A DNA stretch of 64,000 nt from Globisporangium splendens (Eukaryota; Oomycota; Peronosporomycetes; Pythiales; Pythiaceae), in assembly GCA_006386115.1 (NCBI GenBank), contig VFIW01000008.1, positions 372,001 through 436,000 of the forward strand. Reading direction: 5' to 3'. Under the pieces are notes generated by a model that worked only from the letters and a program-made list of their open reading frames with translations, did no database searches and was not told the origin of the DNA. Positions 30,295 through 40,178 of the stretch are shown here, one piece after another. Position 1 is the stretch's first letter. Each line of letters starts with the position of its first letter. Position numbers and translations under genes: made by a program.

Positions 30295-32130
30295 ATAACT
30301 CCAAGATGCTGGTAGAACGGTGTGAAATCCGAGCCCGAGCCCATGAAGTTGATCAAGTGGTCTGGCGCGAGGGTGCCATCGTCACTGGCATTATTCGTTT
30401 TTACACGGCTCACAGCTGCTTGGTTCTCCCACTGCTCGTACAGCGATGCCTCGGTCTCGTTGCCGTAGAACTTGTTTGCAGGGGTAGCTTTTGCCGTTTC
30501 GAGAAGGAATTTGGCAATCGAGGGAGCCGCAGCAGCAGTGATGTGAGGTCCCAGGAAGCTGTCCACGTTCAGGTAAGCGACGCCGTTCTTCTTCAAGTCT
30601 GCTGCGTGATCTTCGACCCACTCGGTACTTCCCAGAAGCGCGTATTCCTCACCATCCCACGAACCAAGTACGATGGTGCGACGCGGCTTCCAACCAGTCT
30701 TCAGAAGCTCACCGAGGTTACGCGCGACCTCAAGCAGTGTAATGGAGCCACTGTTTGGGTCGACTGCTCCACACACCCACGCATCGCGATGGTTACCGAG
30801 CACGACCTTCTTCTCTGGTTCTTTTGCTCCGTCAATGATGCCGATGACATCCCAAATCGGACCGACTTTGTTGTCCATCTCCAAGTCGAGGTTGAGCACA
30901 GTAGACTCGTCATCGCCAATACGATATCCGCCATCAATCGGCAACGCGCCTTGCCATGCTTGAGGCGCTGTCTTGCCACCCAAAGCCTTGAGAATGATCT
31001 GAGCTTGACCATAAGACAGTGGTAACGCTGGGATGTGCGGCACGGTCTTCAAGTCTTCGTACTTGAGGTATGGCGCGCCGAGGTTCGATGGGAACCCTGG
31101 AGTCAGCGGATCACCACTGGCGATCGAGAGGTAGTCGAGCGAACCGCGCTGGTAGGACCCATCAGGACGCCATGGTCCATTTGGGTAGGTGGCGCCGATG
31201 GTGTAACCATCTTCGTGCGGGTCCGAGTAGATCAGCACACCCGCCATTTCGTGCTGCTCCGCCGCATAGACCTTCATACTGCGGAAGGTACCGCCATAAC
31301 GAACCAGCGCGATCTTGCCCTTCAAAGTCACATTCTGGTCCACAAGGTACTGGAAATCCTGCTGTCCACCCAAATTGGCGTACACGACCGACGCCGTGAC
31401 GTTTCCCGTCGCCGCATACGCGAGGAAAGGCGCGAGCGCTTCGGGGTCGCTGCTGCAGGAGTCGCCATCGACGACAGCTTCATCCAGGTTGAGCACCTGA
31501 GCGGCGGCTTTTGGCTCCACGATCGCCAAGTGACGGCGCACTGGCTTCGAGAGCAGCGTGTAGTACTCCTTGATGGTCGCGTTGAGTCCGTAGGACTCGA
31601 ACTGCTTGGCCGTGTACACCGCCGTCTCGTAATCGCGCTTCGTACCAGCACTGTGCGGCACACTGTCGAATGCAAAACAATACAATAGATTAGTAAATGC
31701 TGAGAACTGAGACCAACACACAAGGCTGCCTTTGTCAGTACCTCGAATAGAAATGGAGGTGTTCTCGGAGTTTGGCCTTGTCGATGCCGTTCACGAACTT
31801 GCTCTCAACGCTGCTGAGCACGCTCTCCAAATCAACAGCACGCCGCAATGCGTCTTCCTGTGTCGTAGCATCCGCAGCGTGGCTGTTGCTGGTCGCGCTC
31901 TGCATTTCCACGGACGGCAACGTCGAGCTGCAGTCGTGGACGTACCCCATCGCAGCCAGCACCATCAGCAGACCAGCGACGCCAGCGGTGCGGACTATGC
32001 GACTGCCTCGCATGGTGCTGGGGGCGTTAGCGCTGCTGACGTCATTCGTGTTCGCGGCGTTGAACGTGCCGTACGCATCGGCACGCACAGCGACGCTCGA
32101 GGAGGTTTGTTGCTTCTTAGGCGGCGCCAT

Positions 32131-32641
32131 CGTGCTCAAATGGAACTGAGCGGCGGCAGCAGCAAAGGACTAATACGACAGCAGCAACGCACGAGAACCG
32201 AGACTGTGGAGCTGCTGCGGGACGCACGCGGCCGTCGGTCTGCACACTCATCCGCAGCGCCATGGCCATCACGCCATCCTGCACGATTTGCCTTCCCGTC
32301 TCTTATACATGCTATTCTCTTCAAAGTAATAATCAGTTGCTCAAGTTGATGACTCGTCGCTGTGGCCTCCCAAAAATGTTATGTTTTAAAATTGATGGTA
32401 CGATGTGGAGCTCTCATTTAGTGAAGCAACAGCAAGTGTCTACTCTATAAACTAATATATACTTTGGCATATTGTGCAGTCGTGATTTTATCTGTTTTGC
32501 ACGATAAGCTGTCTAATGTGATAAGCGCGCAATGATATGCTGTCAATTCAAATATGAATTGCCTGCACTCCTCTGGAGAGATTTTCGACCGCATTTCATT
32601 AGCGCATTTCATCAGCGCATCTCATCAAGGAGGAGGACGCG
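32131..32641. other. Intergenic between peptidase E and the RABL6-like gene
   Basis: About 510 bp between divergent genes. AT-rich centre, no supported gene. Confidence 0.4.
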
Positions 32642-35600
32642 ATGGGGAACGAAGCGAGTCGTCCCGTGGGCGACGAGCTCTCGCCACAGGGAGGCGTCTC
32701 GGGGTACGTCAGGAGCTCGCCCAACATGCCGCCGACGCCCACGTTCACGCCCACGGCGGGCGCCGGACGACGCAGCAAGAGCTTCACAGGCTTCCAGTCA
32801 CCGTCGCCCTCGTCCGCTTCAGCCGCAGGTAATGTTGGCGGAGTGGGCGTCGCGGCGTCTCCTTCGTCCGCGGCGAATCTCCAGAAGCAGCAGTCGATGC
32901 CACGCATGGAGCGCACGATCCAGCGCATGGACAAGGCGATCCGCAGACGCGTGCGCGGCGGGATCACGTACAACATGAAGATCATCATCCGCGGGGACAA
33001 AGGCACGGGCAAGACGTCGCTGTTCCAGCGCTTGAAGGGCGAACCGATCCCAGATGAGCACGTGTCGACCCCGCAGTTGCAGTCGGCCACGATCAATTGG
33101 AACTTCCGCGCGAACTCGGAGGAGAACGTCAAGTGCGAGGTGTGGGACGTCGTAGACCGAGGCTTCAACCCGCTCGTTGAAGGCAGCGAGGCTGCTGCGA
33201 ATGGTGCAGGTGCGAATAGTGCCGACCATAATGGAAGTCCGTTTGAACTGGGTGCGTTGCAGGCGAATGGCGGAAACTTCGCGTCGGTGCGCGCGTCGGC
33301 GGCCGTTGCCGCGTCGATCGCTGGTGCGACTGGCGTGAATGGCGCTCACACTGTCGCGACCGTGGATGCCTCGACAGTGGACGTGTACCATGAGACCCAC
33401 GGTGTGATTTTCCTGCTCGATATCACCAAGTGGCACACGCTGGAGTACGTGAAGAAGGAGCTCGAGAAAGTGCCGGTGCATATTCCAACGCTAGTGCTCG
33501 GTAATTTCCGAGACTGTGGCAACCAGCGCAAGATCTTTAAGGAAGACATTCAGGATCTGCTGTACGGGAGTAGTGATCGCTCGCGACAGCAGCAGCAAGG
33601 ACGTCGGCCGCATGAATTGCTGTACTTCGAGTGCTCGCTGCTGAACTGCTATGGTCTCAAGTCGTTGCATCAATACTTCGGCGTCCCGTTCCTGCAATTG
33701 AAGCTTGCGACGATTCGCCAGCAGATGCGCATTGTCGAGGGCGAATTCTCGCACTTGAAGCACGATCTCACGGCGAAGATATCGGAACAACGGTACTCGG
33801 ATTACGTGGAGCATATCAAAGCCACTGGCTCGGATATTCGAACGGGCCGCAAAGTGTCAGGCACGGCGGCAACTGGACTTGTGAGAATGGAAAGCACTGC
33901 CATCGTCGTGAATGGCAGCGAGCGCAACCTTCGTGTGGAGAGTGACGACACGCAGAACGCTGCCGCGCACGCGAAACTCGGACGAACGCAAAGCAATGCG
34001 AGCACAGGCAGCGACATTGTCGTGACCGAGCAAAGCGTCGCCAGCAGTCATGTTGACGCTCCAAGTGGCACGACGTCGCCAAGCGAACTATCCCTCTCTC
34101 AATCGCAGCAGAAAGATCTGGTGGACTTGCCAGAGCGCACGAACAGTCTGGCTGATCAAGTGACTGTCCCTTTGAAGATTGCTCATGCTGAAAGCGCCCC
34201 AGTTGATCCAACGCCTATGGAGCAGGAAGAAGAGAGACCAGCTGTATCGGAGAAAACGAACAAGACAGCCAAGTCATCATCAAAGAACTCTACGGCGTCT
34301 AAAGAAAGCACCGCAAAGGCTGTGAACGACTCTCCTGTTCGAACGGCCCAAAAAGTTGCTGTAGATGAGCCCATGAGTCTAGAAGATTTCCAGGTTCCGA
34401 AGCTGAAAAAGAATGATCTGGACAGCTTTTATTCGGACGAAGACAGTGACGCGGACGGCGCCAGCGACGAAGATGTGATTGTACCACCAGCGACGGGAGC
34501 CATGAAGAAGTACACGTCACACAGCCACAAGCAAATGTTTATTGATTCCGATGCATCTGACTCCGATGAGGAAGTGAAGTCGCAACGCAATGCGAAAAAG
34601 AGCTCTCCGCGTACGCGTGAGGTAGTCGCGCAACCTGATAAAGAACCGCCTGTTGCACCTACAAAGTCACCGTCTGCGTTGGATCAAGATGCAGAAGCGG
34701 CTCGTAACGCTAAACCAGTTGCTGATGCTGAAGGCGAAGTTGTCAGTACAGAAAAGCACACTGATCACCCATCGACTGACGAATCCCGTCCGGAACATCA
34801 CCAGCCGCAACCCTCTCCATCTCCAAGTACGACGGTCTCCAGCTCCAGACCAGTGTCACCCCTCCAACGTACCTCTCGTAGCCCAAGTCCTCGTCATAAA
34901 TTGGATTCAAGCAGATCAAATATTTCAAAACTCGATTCGTCCCCTGTACTTTCTACAGATGATACAACTGAGGTGCATGCGCGAGAAAACACTGAAGGTA
35001 TGGCAGAGGATACCAAGAATGCCACTTCTATTGATGGAGAAGTAGCCGTTGAGAAAGCGGTTTTGGTGAGCAGTGCTCCAGGAAGTCCTGCCGGTCGCAA
35101 CTCTCCTTGCCGTCATTTGCAGCGCAAGGAGAGTTCTCAGTCGAATTCGAGTCGAAAGAACAGTTTCGAAGTTGACAGTGCTGCAGAAGTACCCGTCGAG
35201 GTTGTCGCTCTGGCTGAAACGATGAGCAATGGCGTTTTAGATGAACATACCCATGAAGAAACGGAGACAAGTGAAGACGTGTTGAGTGAGACTAAAGGAA
35301 ACGAGATCAAAATGAGCACTGATGAAGCGGCCGTCGAGAATGAAGAGAAAGATGAAAATTCGAGCTCAAGAATCTCAGAAGACTTGAAGTATGAGGAAGA
35401 AGCCGAGCACGCAGTCTTATCCGACGACATCGAGGACTTCTTTTCTGATGAAGACAGAGACAAGGATGAGGCTGTTGAAGTATCCTCAAGCCAAGCCCAG
35501 AACGAGCGTCCAGCCGAATCTAGCACTGTGACGCTGGAGCAGAAAGTAAAGCGTCCAGAATTGATCGTGAGCGACGACGAAGACGATGAACCCAAGTTAA

Positions 35601-36778
35601 CCGTCGCCTCACAATCTCAAGCGAATACGAACGCAATTGCTGTTGAAGAAAATGGTGCCTCAAAAGAACGGTTTGCTGCCGATGAAGCCGGAGAAGATGT
35701 TCATGATTTGGTCGTTGGCTCTACCATGGATAACGACAAGTTTTTCTCCGACGAAAGTGACGCCGATGATGAAGAAACGCAAAATGTCGAGACCCAAGTT
35801 CCTATCTCAACCCCAAGTGTGACATCTGTACAGTCGAAGACCGCTCAACAGAGCAGCCGACCGAGTATGTTGATGAATGACGAAGAAAGCGAAGATGATG
35901 GCGCTCAAATTCCAGCAAGAAACAGTATCTCGGTACCACTGACTGCTGCTCCGCCTGAATCAAAGCGTCGTCTAGATATCGCTATGAACGGTGAATCGAG
36001 CGATTCAAATGATGACAGGCATGTGCAGAAAGCAAGGAACATCCCTGTATTTTCTTCTCACTCAAGCAGCAAAGTCAAAGAGTCGTCTACATCGTATTTA
36101 CCTGCACCCGCGGAGGCTGGTTATGCTCTAACTACGTCGAAGAACGAGCTTGACTCATTCTTCAGTGAAAGCGAAAGCGAATCCGAAGATATCAGGAAGC
36201 CAGGAAACGCACGAAATCTGAATCCGACGTCTCCGTCGAGAGCAAAAACATCGAATGGACCATCAAGGTATAGCCTCGTTGCGAGTGACGACGATGGTGA
36301 TGAAGACGGTAGCACGATCGATCGATTCGCCAGTTACAGCACCAAGACGGTGCGAAAGAGCAAGGCAGAGCGCAAGCAAGAACGGGAGGAAATCCGGCGG
36401 ATGACGGCGTCTCTGTCGTCGTCTGCATTGATTGAGGATGCAACTCCAGCTCCAACGACACTAGCGTCCATTGGAAATGCAGACGTGATGGCTGCCATTC
36501 GGCAGGCTCAAGAAGAGGCTTTGCGGATGATGCCTATGTCTGATAATGCGAGCGGTGGGGAAGACGACAAGAAGAGAATCCACAAGTCGAAATCGAAAAG
36601 CAGCAGCAGCTCGAGCCATAGACGAAGCAGCAAGACGCATGGCGAAAACTTAACCGCGAGTAGCAGCAGCAGCAGAACCACGAAGAAGAAGAAGAGCAGC
36701 AGTAGCAAGAGTTCTTTGCGATCTTCATCGAAACGCGAAGCAGGTTCAGGCGACGAGCGACGCGAGTCCAGAAGGTGA
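32642..36778 (+). CDS. RABL6/Parf-like Rab-related GTPase with long acidic tail
   Basis: 1378 residues in one exon. It begins MGNEASRP, a likely N-myristoylation signal. The Ras-like domain spans about 110-370: P-loop GDKGTGKTS (118-126), WDVVDRG in place of the usual WDTAG, VIFLLDITKW, and ECSLLNCYGLKSLHQYF near its end, all typical of RABL6. An Ala/Asn-rich insertion of about 60 residues sits within the GTPase domain. The remaining ~1000 residues are Ser/Glu/Asp-rich and disordered, with four spaced FF/FY-SDE or SES motifs (596-600, 933-937, 1034-1038, 1173-1176), then Lys/Ser-rich runs. RABL6 in animals links to ARF/p53 and vesicle biology; its role here is unknown. Confidence 0.88.
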   Translation: MGNEASRPVGDELSPQGGVSGYVRSSPNMPPTPTFTPTAGAGRRSKSFTGFQSPSPSSASAAGNVGGVGVAASPSSAANLQKQQSMPRMERTIQRMDKAIRRRVRGGITYNMKIIIRGDKGTGKTSLFQRLKGEPIPDEHVSTPQLQSATINWNFRANSEENVKCEVWDVVDRGFNPLVEGSEAAANGAGANSADHNGSPFELGALQANGGNFASVRASAAVAASIAGATGVNGAHTVATVDASTVDVYHETHGVIFLLDITKWHTLEYVKKELEKVPVHIPTLVLGNFRDCGNQRKIFKEDIQDLLYGSSDRSRQQQQGRRPHELLYFECSLLNCYGLKSLHQYFGVPFLQLKLATIRQQMRIVEGEFSHLKHDLTAKISEQRYSDYVEHIKATGSDIRTGRKVSGTAATGLVRMESTAIVVNGSERNLRVESDDTQNAAAHAKLGRTQSNASTGSDIVVTEQSVASSHVDAPSGTTSPSELSLSQSQQKDLVDLPERTNSLADQVTVPLKIAHAESAPVDPTPMEQEEERPAVSEKTNKTAKSSSKNSTASKESTAKAVNDSPVRTAQKVAVDEPMSLEDFQVPKLKKNDLDSFYSDEDSDADGASDEDVIVPPATGAMKKYTSHSHKQMFIDSDASDSDEEVKSQRNAKKSSPRTREVVAQPDKEPPVAPTKSPSALDQDAEAARNAKPVADAEGEVVSTEKHTDHPSTDESRPEHHQPQPSPSPSTTVSSSRPVSPLQRTSRSPSPRHKLDSSRSNISKLDSSPVLSTDDTTEVHARENTEGMAEDTKNATSIDGEVAVEKAVLVSSAPGSPAGRNSPCRHLQRKESSQSNSSRKNSFEVDSAAEVPVEVVALAETMSNGVLDEHTHEETETSEDVLSETKGNEIKMSTDEAAVENEEKDENSSSRISEDLKYEEEAEHAVLSDDIEDFFSDEDRDKDEAVEVSSSQAQNERPAESSTVTLEQKVKRPELIVSDDEDDEPKLTVASQSQANTNAIAVEENGASKERFAADEAGEDVHDLVVGSTMDNDKFFSDESDADDEETQNVETQVPISTPSVTSVQSKTAQQSSRPSMLMNDEESEDDGAQIPARNSISVPLTAAPPESKRRLDIAMNGESSDSNDDRHVQKARNIPVFSSHSSSKVKESSTSYLPAPAEAGYALTTSKNELDSFFSESESESEDIRKPGNARNLNPTSPSRAKTSNGPSRYSLVASDDDGDEDGSTIDRFASYSTKTVRKSKAERKQEREEIRRMTASLSSSALIEDATPAPTTLASIGNADVMAAIRQAQEEALRMMPMSDNASGGEDDKKRIHKSKSKSSSSSSHRRSSKTHGENLTASSSSSRTTKKKKSSSSKSSLRSSSKREAGSGDERRESRR

Positions 36779-37081
36779 TAGGTTTCTCTTCTGTGTAAAA
36801 AAAAGCAAAAGCACTGACGCGTTTCCTCCATGGTTATCTTTCCGTCTGATGTACTGTTTTAATCTTCGTGTTAAGCATGTGCGACATTTCTGCATTTGTG
36901 CCAGAGTGCACATCCGTCTCTGATTGGCTATGAGTTAATGACTAATTCATTTCATCCAATCAAGACCTTTCTGTAAGCGCAGAGTTCCATGTGGAAAGCT
37001 TTCTGAGGCGAGAGAATTCCTTTTCGAAAAAAACGACAGAGAACGAGCGGCTCCATACAATAGACAGGTAGATAGACAACT
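36779..37081. other. Intergenic
   Basis: About 300 bp between two plus-strand genes. Nothing recognised. Confidence 0.4.
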
Positions 37082-38080
37082 ATGCTAAGCCGTTCGCGCG
37101 CTTCGACCACTTCTCCGGACAGCGAGCGCGAGTCTCCAGCGTCCCAGGGCGACACAAACCGCGAGCTCCAACGTCAACGATCGTCCTCCGTTTCTGGTGG
37201 CAATGCCGAGCGCTTGGTCGGACCGTTGCCGCCAGCGAGGAAGCGGCGGTACCGGTCGCGCAACTGCCGCAATTTCAAGCGCTATGGCGATTTGTTCCAG
37301 TTTGTGGAGGCTTCTGGAGGTGTTGGCGCTGGTGGTGAACGACAGGGACGAGTGGTGCTTCGAAGCGCGCGCGCGCAGAACCGACGCCTGATGCAGGAGG
37401 TGCAGGAGATGCAGCGGCGCGTGCTCGAGCTGCAGCGACAGCGCAATCCGCTGCAGTCCGAGACGCTCAATTCGTACGAGAACGCGATCGCGCACGCGAT
37501 GGACATGACGAGACGCTTTTACTTGCTGTTTGAGAACGGATACGATCCTGTGAAGACCCCAGTGCATGCGCAGACTGCCGCGCGGTTTCTGCGTGCCGTT
37601 ATGGACGAAGACGTCGTGTGCACCGAGTTCCGCGGCGTGGATCTGTTTCTGCATCAATACGAGGTCTGCTGCCAGGGCCATGCGTCCATGAAGATCTCGC
37701 TCAAGGAACTGACTTTAATCAGCGACAGTGCGAACGACGGCTCGATCCAGATCTACGCGCACGCCGTGGCGACGTTACGAATCAGTCGAGACACGCTGAT
37801 ACGCTTCTTCCCGCGTATCATCAACGACGAAGAGCTCACGCAGCAGCTCATCGGTCGCGAGTACATGCTGCAGTACGACAAGGTGTTCCATTTCCGGAGC
37901 GGCCGCATCTTCCAGCACGAGTTGCGCGTGGACCTCTGCAACGGCATCCTGAACCTGGTTAAAGACCCGTTCGTGGCCATGAAGCTGCTCGAGGCGTCAC
38001 TCATGACCAAGCACGGCCACCTGAAGATCGACCACCGCATCGAAGAAGACCAGCACTCGCTCGCGAACCAGGTCTTGTAA
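37082..38080 (+). CDS. Oomycete bZIP-like protein with degenerate basic region
   Basis: 332 residues, one exon. A Ser/Arg-rich N-terminus is followed by a basic cluster (ARKRRYRSRNCRNFKR, about 52-67), a Gly-rich spacer and a heptad-like helix with RRLMQEVQEMQRRVLELQ (about 100-117). The rest has the layout I associate with oomycete bZIP proteins: an AMDMTRRFYLLFENGY-like stretch, then an alpha/beta module. The canonical bZIP basic signature NxxAAxxSR next to the zipper is missing. It could be a bZIP-derived regulator that has lost classical DNA contacts. Family assignment is moderate. Confidence 0.55.
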   Translation: MLSRSRASTTSPDSERESPASQGDTNRELQRQRSSSVSGGNAERLVGPLPPARKRRYRSRNCRNFKRYGDLFQFVEASGGVGAGGERQGRVVLRSARAQNRRLMQEVQEMQRRVLELQRQRNPLQSETLNSYENAIAHAMDMTRRFYLLFENGYDPVKTPVHAQTAARFLRAVMDEDVVCTEFRGVDLFLHQYEVCCQGHASMKISLKELTLISDSANDGSIQIYAHAVATLRISRDTLIRFFPRIINDEELTQQLIGREYMLQYDKVFHFRSGRIFQHELRVDLCNGILNLVKDPFVAMKLLEASLMTKHGHLKIDHRIEEDQHSLANQVL

Positions 38081-38290
38081 GTATGAGCTACAGAAATGTG
38101 GGGCTCAGATACTAAAATACTTGAATGACCAGCGAGAGTCAATTAGGCATTGCAATATGGACTAGTAAGGAAGCGTTAATGAGAGCAATGCATCCACGAT
38201 ATCTATTCACAGCACAGTATGCATCCATCTCTGCGAGCAATAAAGAAAAATAAACAAACAAGCTCAGTACGTTGCCTGCGCATTATTACC

Positions 38291-38788
38291 TCAAATGATA
38301 AATGAGATCACGCCGTTGAGTCCGCTTGCGAGCACGCAGAGCTGTCCGGCGCTCCAGAAGATCGCGCGGTGGGGCTGCAGCTCGTTCGCGTACGCAAACG
38401 TGTGCGCGATGCGCGCGGCCGTGAACGTGCCCATGAGCGCGCAGTTGGTGGCTTCGTGGCCGCCGACGAGCACGGAACCCAGGAACACGGCGAGACCGAT
38501 GGGGATCGTCTCGAGATCGTTCTGCACGATGCGCTTCCAGCGGTAGTCAATGGCGCGCGCCTGCTTGAGCTTCTCCGAGTCCTCGCCGCTCTCCTCGGTG
38601 CCCGTGAGCCCGTACGTCTGGTTCGGCAGCTTGCCTGACTTGTTGAACGAGTTGTCCTCGGGTGGCCGCGCGCCTGCGGCGAAGGACTTGCCGCCCTGGA
38701 TGGACACGGTCGCAAAGAACTTGACGAAGAGCGTCGTGGAGCAGACCGAGAACGTCTTGAGCGCCGTGTTGAGCGCGACGAGAGCCAT
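38291..38788 (-). CDS. MAPEG family protein 1 (MGST1/mPGES-1-like)
   Basis: 165 residues from the ATG at 38788; the frame extends upstream to 38962, but family alignment favours this start. Four membrane segments are expected. Family marks are IQGGKSF, ARPPED, YRWKRIVQNDLETIP (the glutathione-site R/N/E cluster of MGST1 and mPGES-1), AHTFAYANELQPHR (the HTxAY and Arg positions of mPGES-1). Likely an ER or microsomal glutathione transferase or peroxidase. It carries an extra Glu/Ser-rich loop and is the most divergent copy. Confidence 0.85.
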   Translation of the reverse strand: MALVALNTALKTFSVCSTTLFVKFFATVSIQGGKSFAAGARPPEDNSFNKSGKLPNQTYGLTGTEESGEDSEKLKQARAIDYRWKRIVQNDLETIPIGLAVFLGSVLVGGHEATNCALMGTFTAARIAHTFAYANELQPHRAIFWSAGQLCVLASGLNGVISFII

Positions 38789-39158
38789 CGTGGCAGAGAG
38801 GATGGAGGAGGAATGCGCGTGCTTTCGTTCCAGTTCGTTCGCTGCTGGCGATGTGGTAATGTTGTGTGAGCTCTTGTTCTGCAGTTCTAAATACATGGAT
38901 GGACCATTTATTAAATCAGCAAGAATATTATATAATACATATGCAATTTTCTCCATCCACATGGCAGCATCAACAATAATTTCAGAACTTTTCTGTTTGT
39001 TTTCTATTGGAAGATGTCTTATGAATTTATAGAGGCTGTGACGCTCCGAATCTCGGCAGCAATCACTTTCTGTTCAAATAAAAGACCGCCTTCAATTACC
39101 ACACCATAGCCCTCCTTTGTCGCAGCATTCCGATGTGGCACCACCTTCTCCTCAACTA

Positions 39159-39165
39159 TCATTCC
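39159..39165 (+). promoter_or_regulatory. Initiator TCATTCC of MAPEG gene 2
   Basis: Matches the oomycete Inr consensus, 24 nt before the ATG at 39189. Confidence 0.45.
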
Positions 39166-39188
39166 TCAGGAGTTCCAAATCAAAGAAG

Positions 39189-39686
39189 ATGGTCGTGTCG
39201 CTGAGCGCCAAGGTGTTCGCGCTCTGCGCGAGCGTGCTGTACGCCAAAGTGGCGCTGACGGTGTCGATCCAGGGCGGCAAGACGTTCGCGGCCGGCAACC
39301 GCCCGCCGGAGGACGCGAAGCTCTCGCTCGCCAAGCGCTTCCCGGGCGTGAAGCAGACGTACGGTGCCGTGCCCACGGAGGAAGAGCTCGAGAACAAGCG
39401 CCTCGTACGCGCGCGCGAGGCCGAATACCGCTGGAAGCGCATCGTGATGAACGATCTGGAGAATATCCCTGTGGGGCTCATCGTGTTTGGCGCGGGCGTG
39501 CTTGTCGAAGCGAACGAGAAGGTGCACATCGGCGCCATGCTCGTGTTCACTGTCGCGCGTTTGCTGCACACGTACGTGTACGCGAACTCGATGCAGCCGC
39601 ACCGTGGACTCACGTGGATGATCGCGATCTTCGCCGTGCTCGTGGGCATCGGCAACACCGTGGCTACCGGTGTCTTGGGCAACTAG
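39189..39686 (+). CDS. MAPEG family protein 2 (MGST1/mPGES-1-like)
   Basis: 165 residues. The ATG at 39189 was chosen because it aligns with the paralogues and follows an initiator element; the frame is open from 39117. Motifs: IQGGKTFAAGNRPPED, YRWKRIVMNDLENIP, LHTYVYANSMQPHR. Transcribed divergently from MAPEG 1. Confidence 0.88.
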   Translation: MVVSLSAKVFALCASVLYAKVALTVSIQGGKTFAAGNRPPEDAKLSLAKRFPGVKQTYGAVPTEEELENKRLVRAREAEYRWKRIVMNDLENIPVGLIVFGAGVLVEANEKVHIGAMLVFTVARLLHTYVYANSMQPHRGLTWMIAIFAVLVGIGNTVATGVLGN

Positions 39687-40178
39687 AGTCGCGCAACGGC
39701 TTCGACAAGCGTCTAAAATCTGAGTGAGTAAAACAGCGAAAGCGTCCATTTTGAAGAGAAGCCATGACCGCGTTCGAGCAAAAGGGTGATTTTGAGAATC
39801 ACACTGAACTCAGATTGCACTCCAGAGAATCCGATTTTGAAAGTTTAACTTTAGAAAAAACAGGTCGACCCATGAACCTGAGATAGTTCCATTATCGACA
39901 GATAACGCTATTTTGTGGATTTCGTGTTCGACGGTGCCAATGCGAGATTGTTGTGCTTTCCCCTCAAAGTATGCTTTTGGTGCCTCCCTCGAACACGGCC
40001 TGTGTTGTCTGAGCGGACGTAATGCGTCTGTGATGATCATTGTGCACTGACAGGACAACAAGCGCAATCAAAAGCATTCTTTGTTTACTTCATATCGATT
40101 ATGCGCGTGACTGATCCAAGCCACCGGAATGCTGTCGTCGTATCAATACTTCAACAAGCTTTATGACTTCCTGAAGCT
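39687..40178. other. Intergenic
   Basis: About 490 bp between convergent MAPEG genes 2 and 3. No supported feature. Confidence 0.4.

Larger units (their letters stand above)
25909..32130 (-). pseudogene. M28 metallopeptidase E, split by a LINE insertion
   Basis: Pieces are exon 1 at 32130-31742, exon 2 upstream part at 31662-30279, then 3.7 kb of LINE, then the rest of exon 2 at 26533-25909. The 79-nt intron is at the same phase-2 position as in D. Exon 1 has YGTF (20-23) and an anchor (about 48-64); an earlier ATG lies at 32139. The upstream part keeps NHRDAW, WDGEEYA and LNVD. The LINE enters between ISANLV and the zinc-ligand motif YHSTMDS. The two halves carry no stop or frameshift, so the gene was intact until the insertion. 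As it stands, the product would lose the last zinc ligand and the dimerisation domain. Confidence 0.9.
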
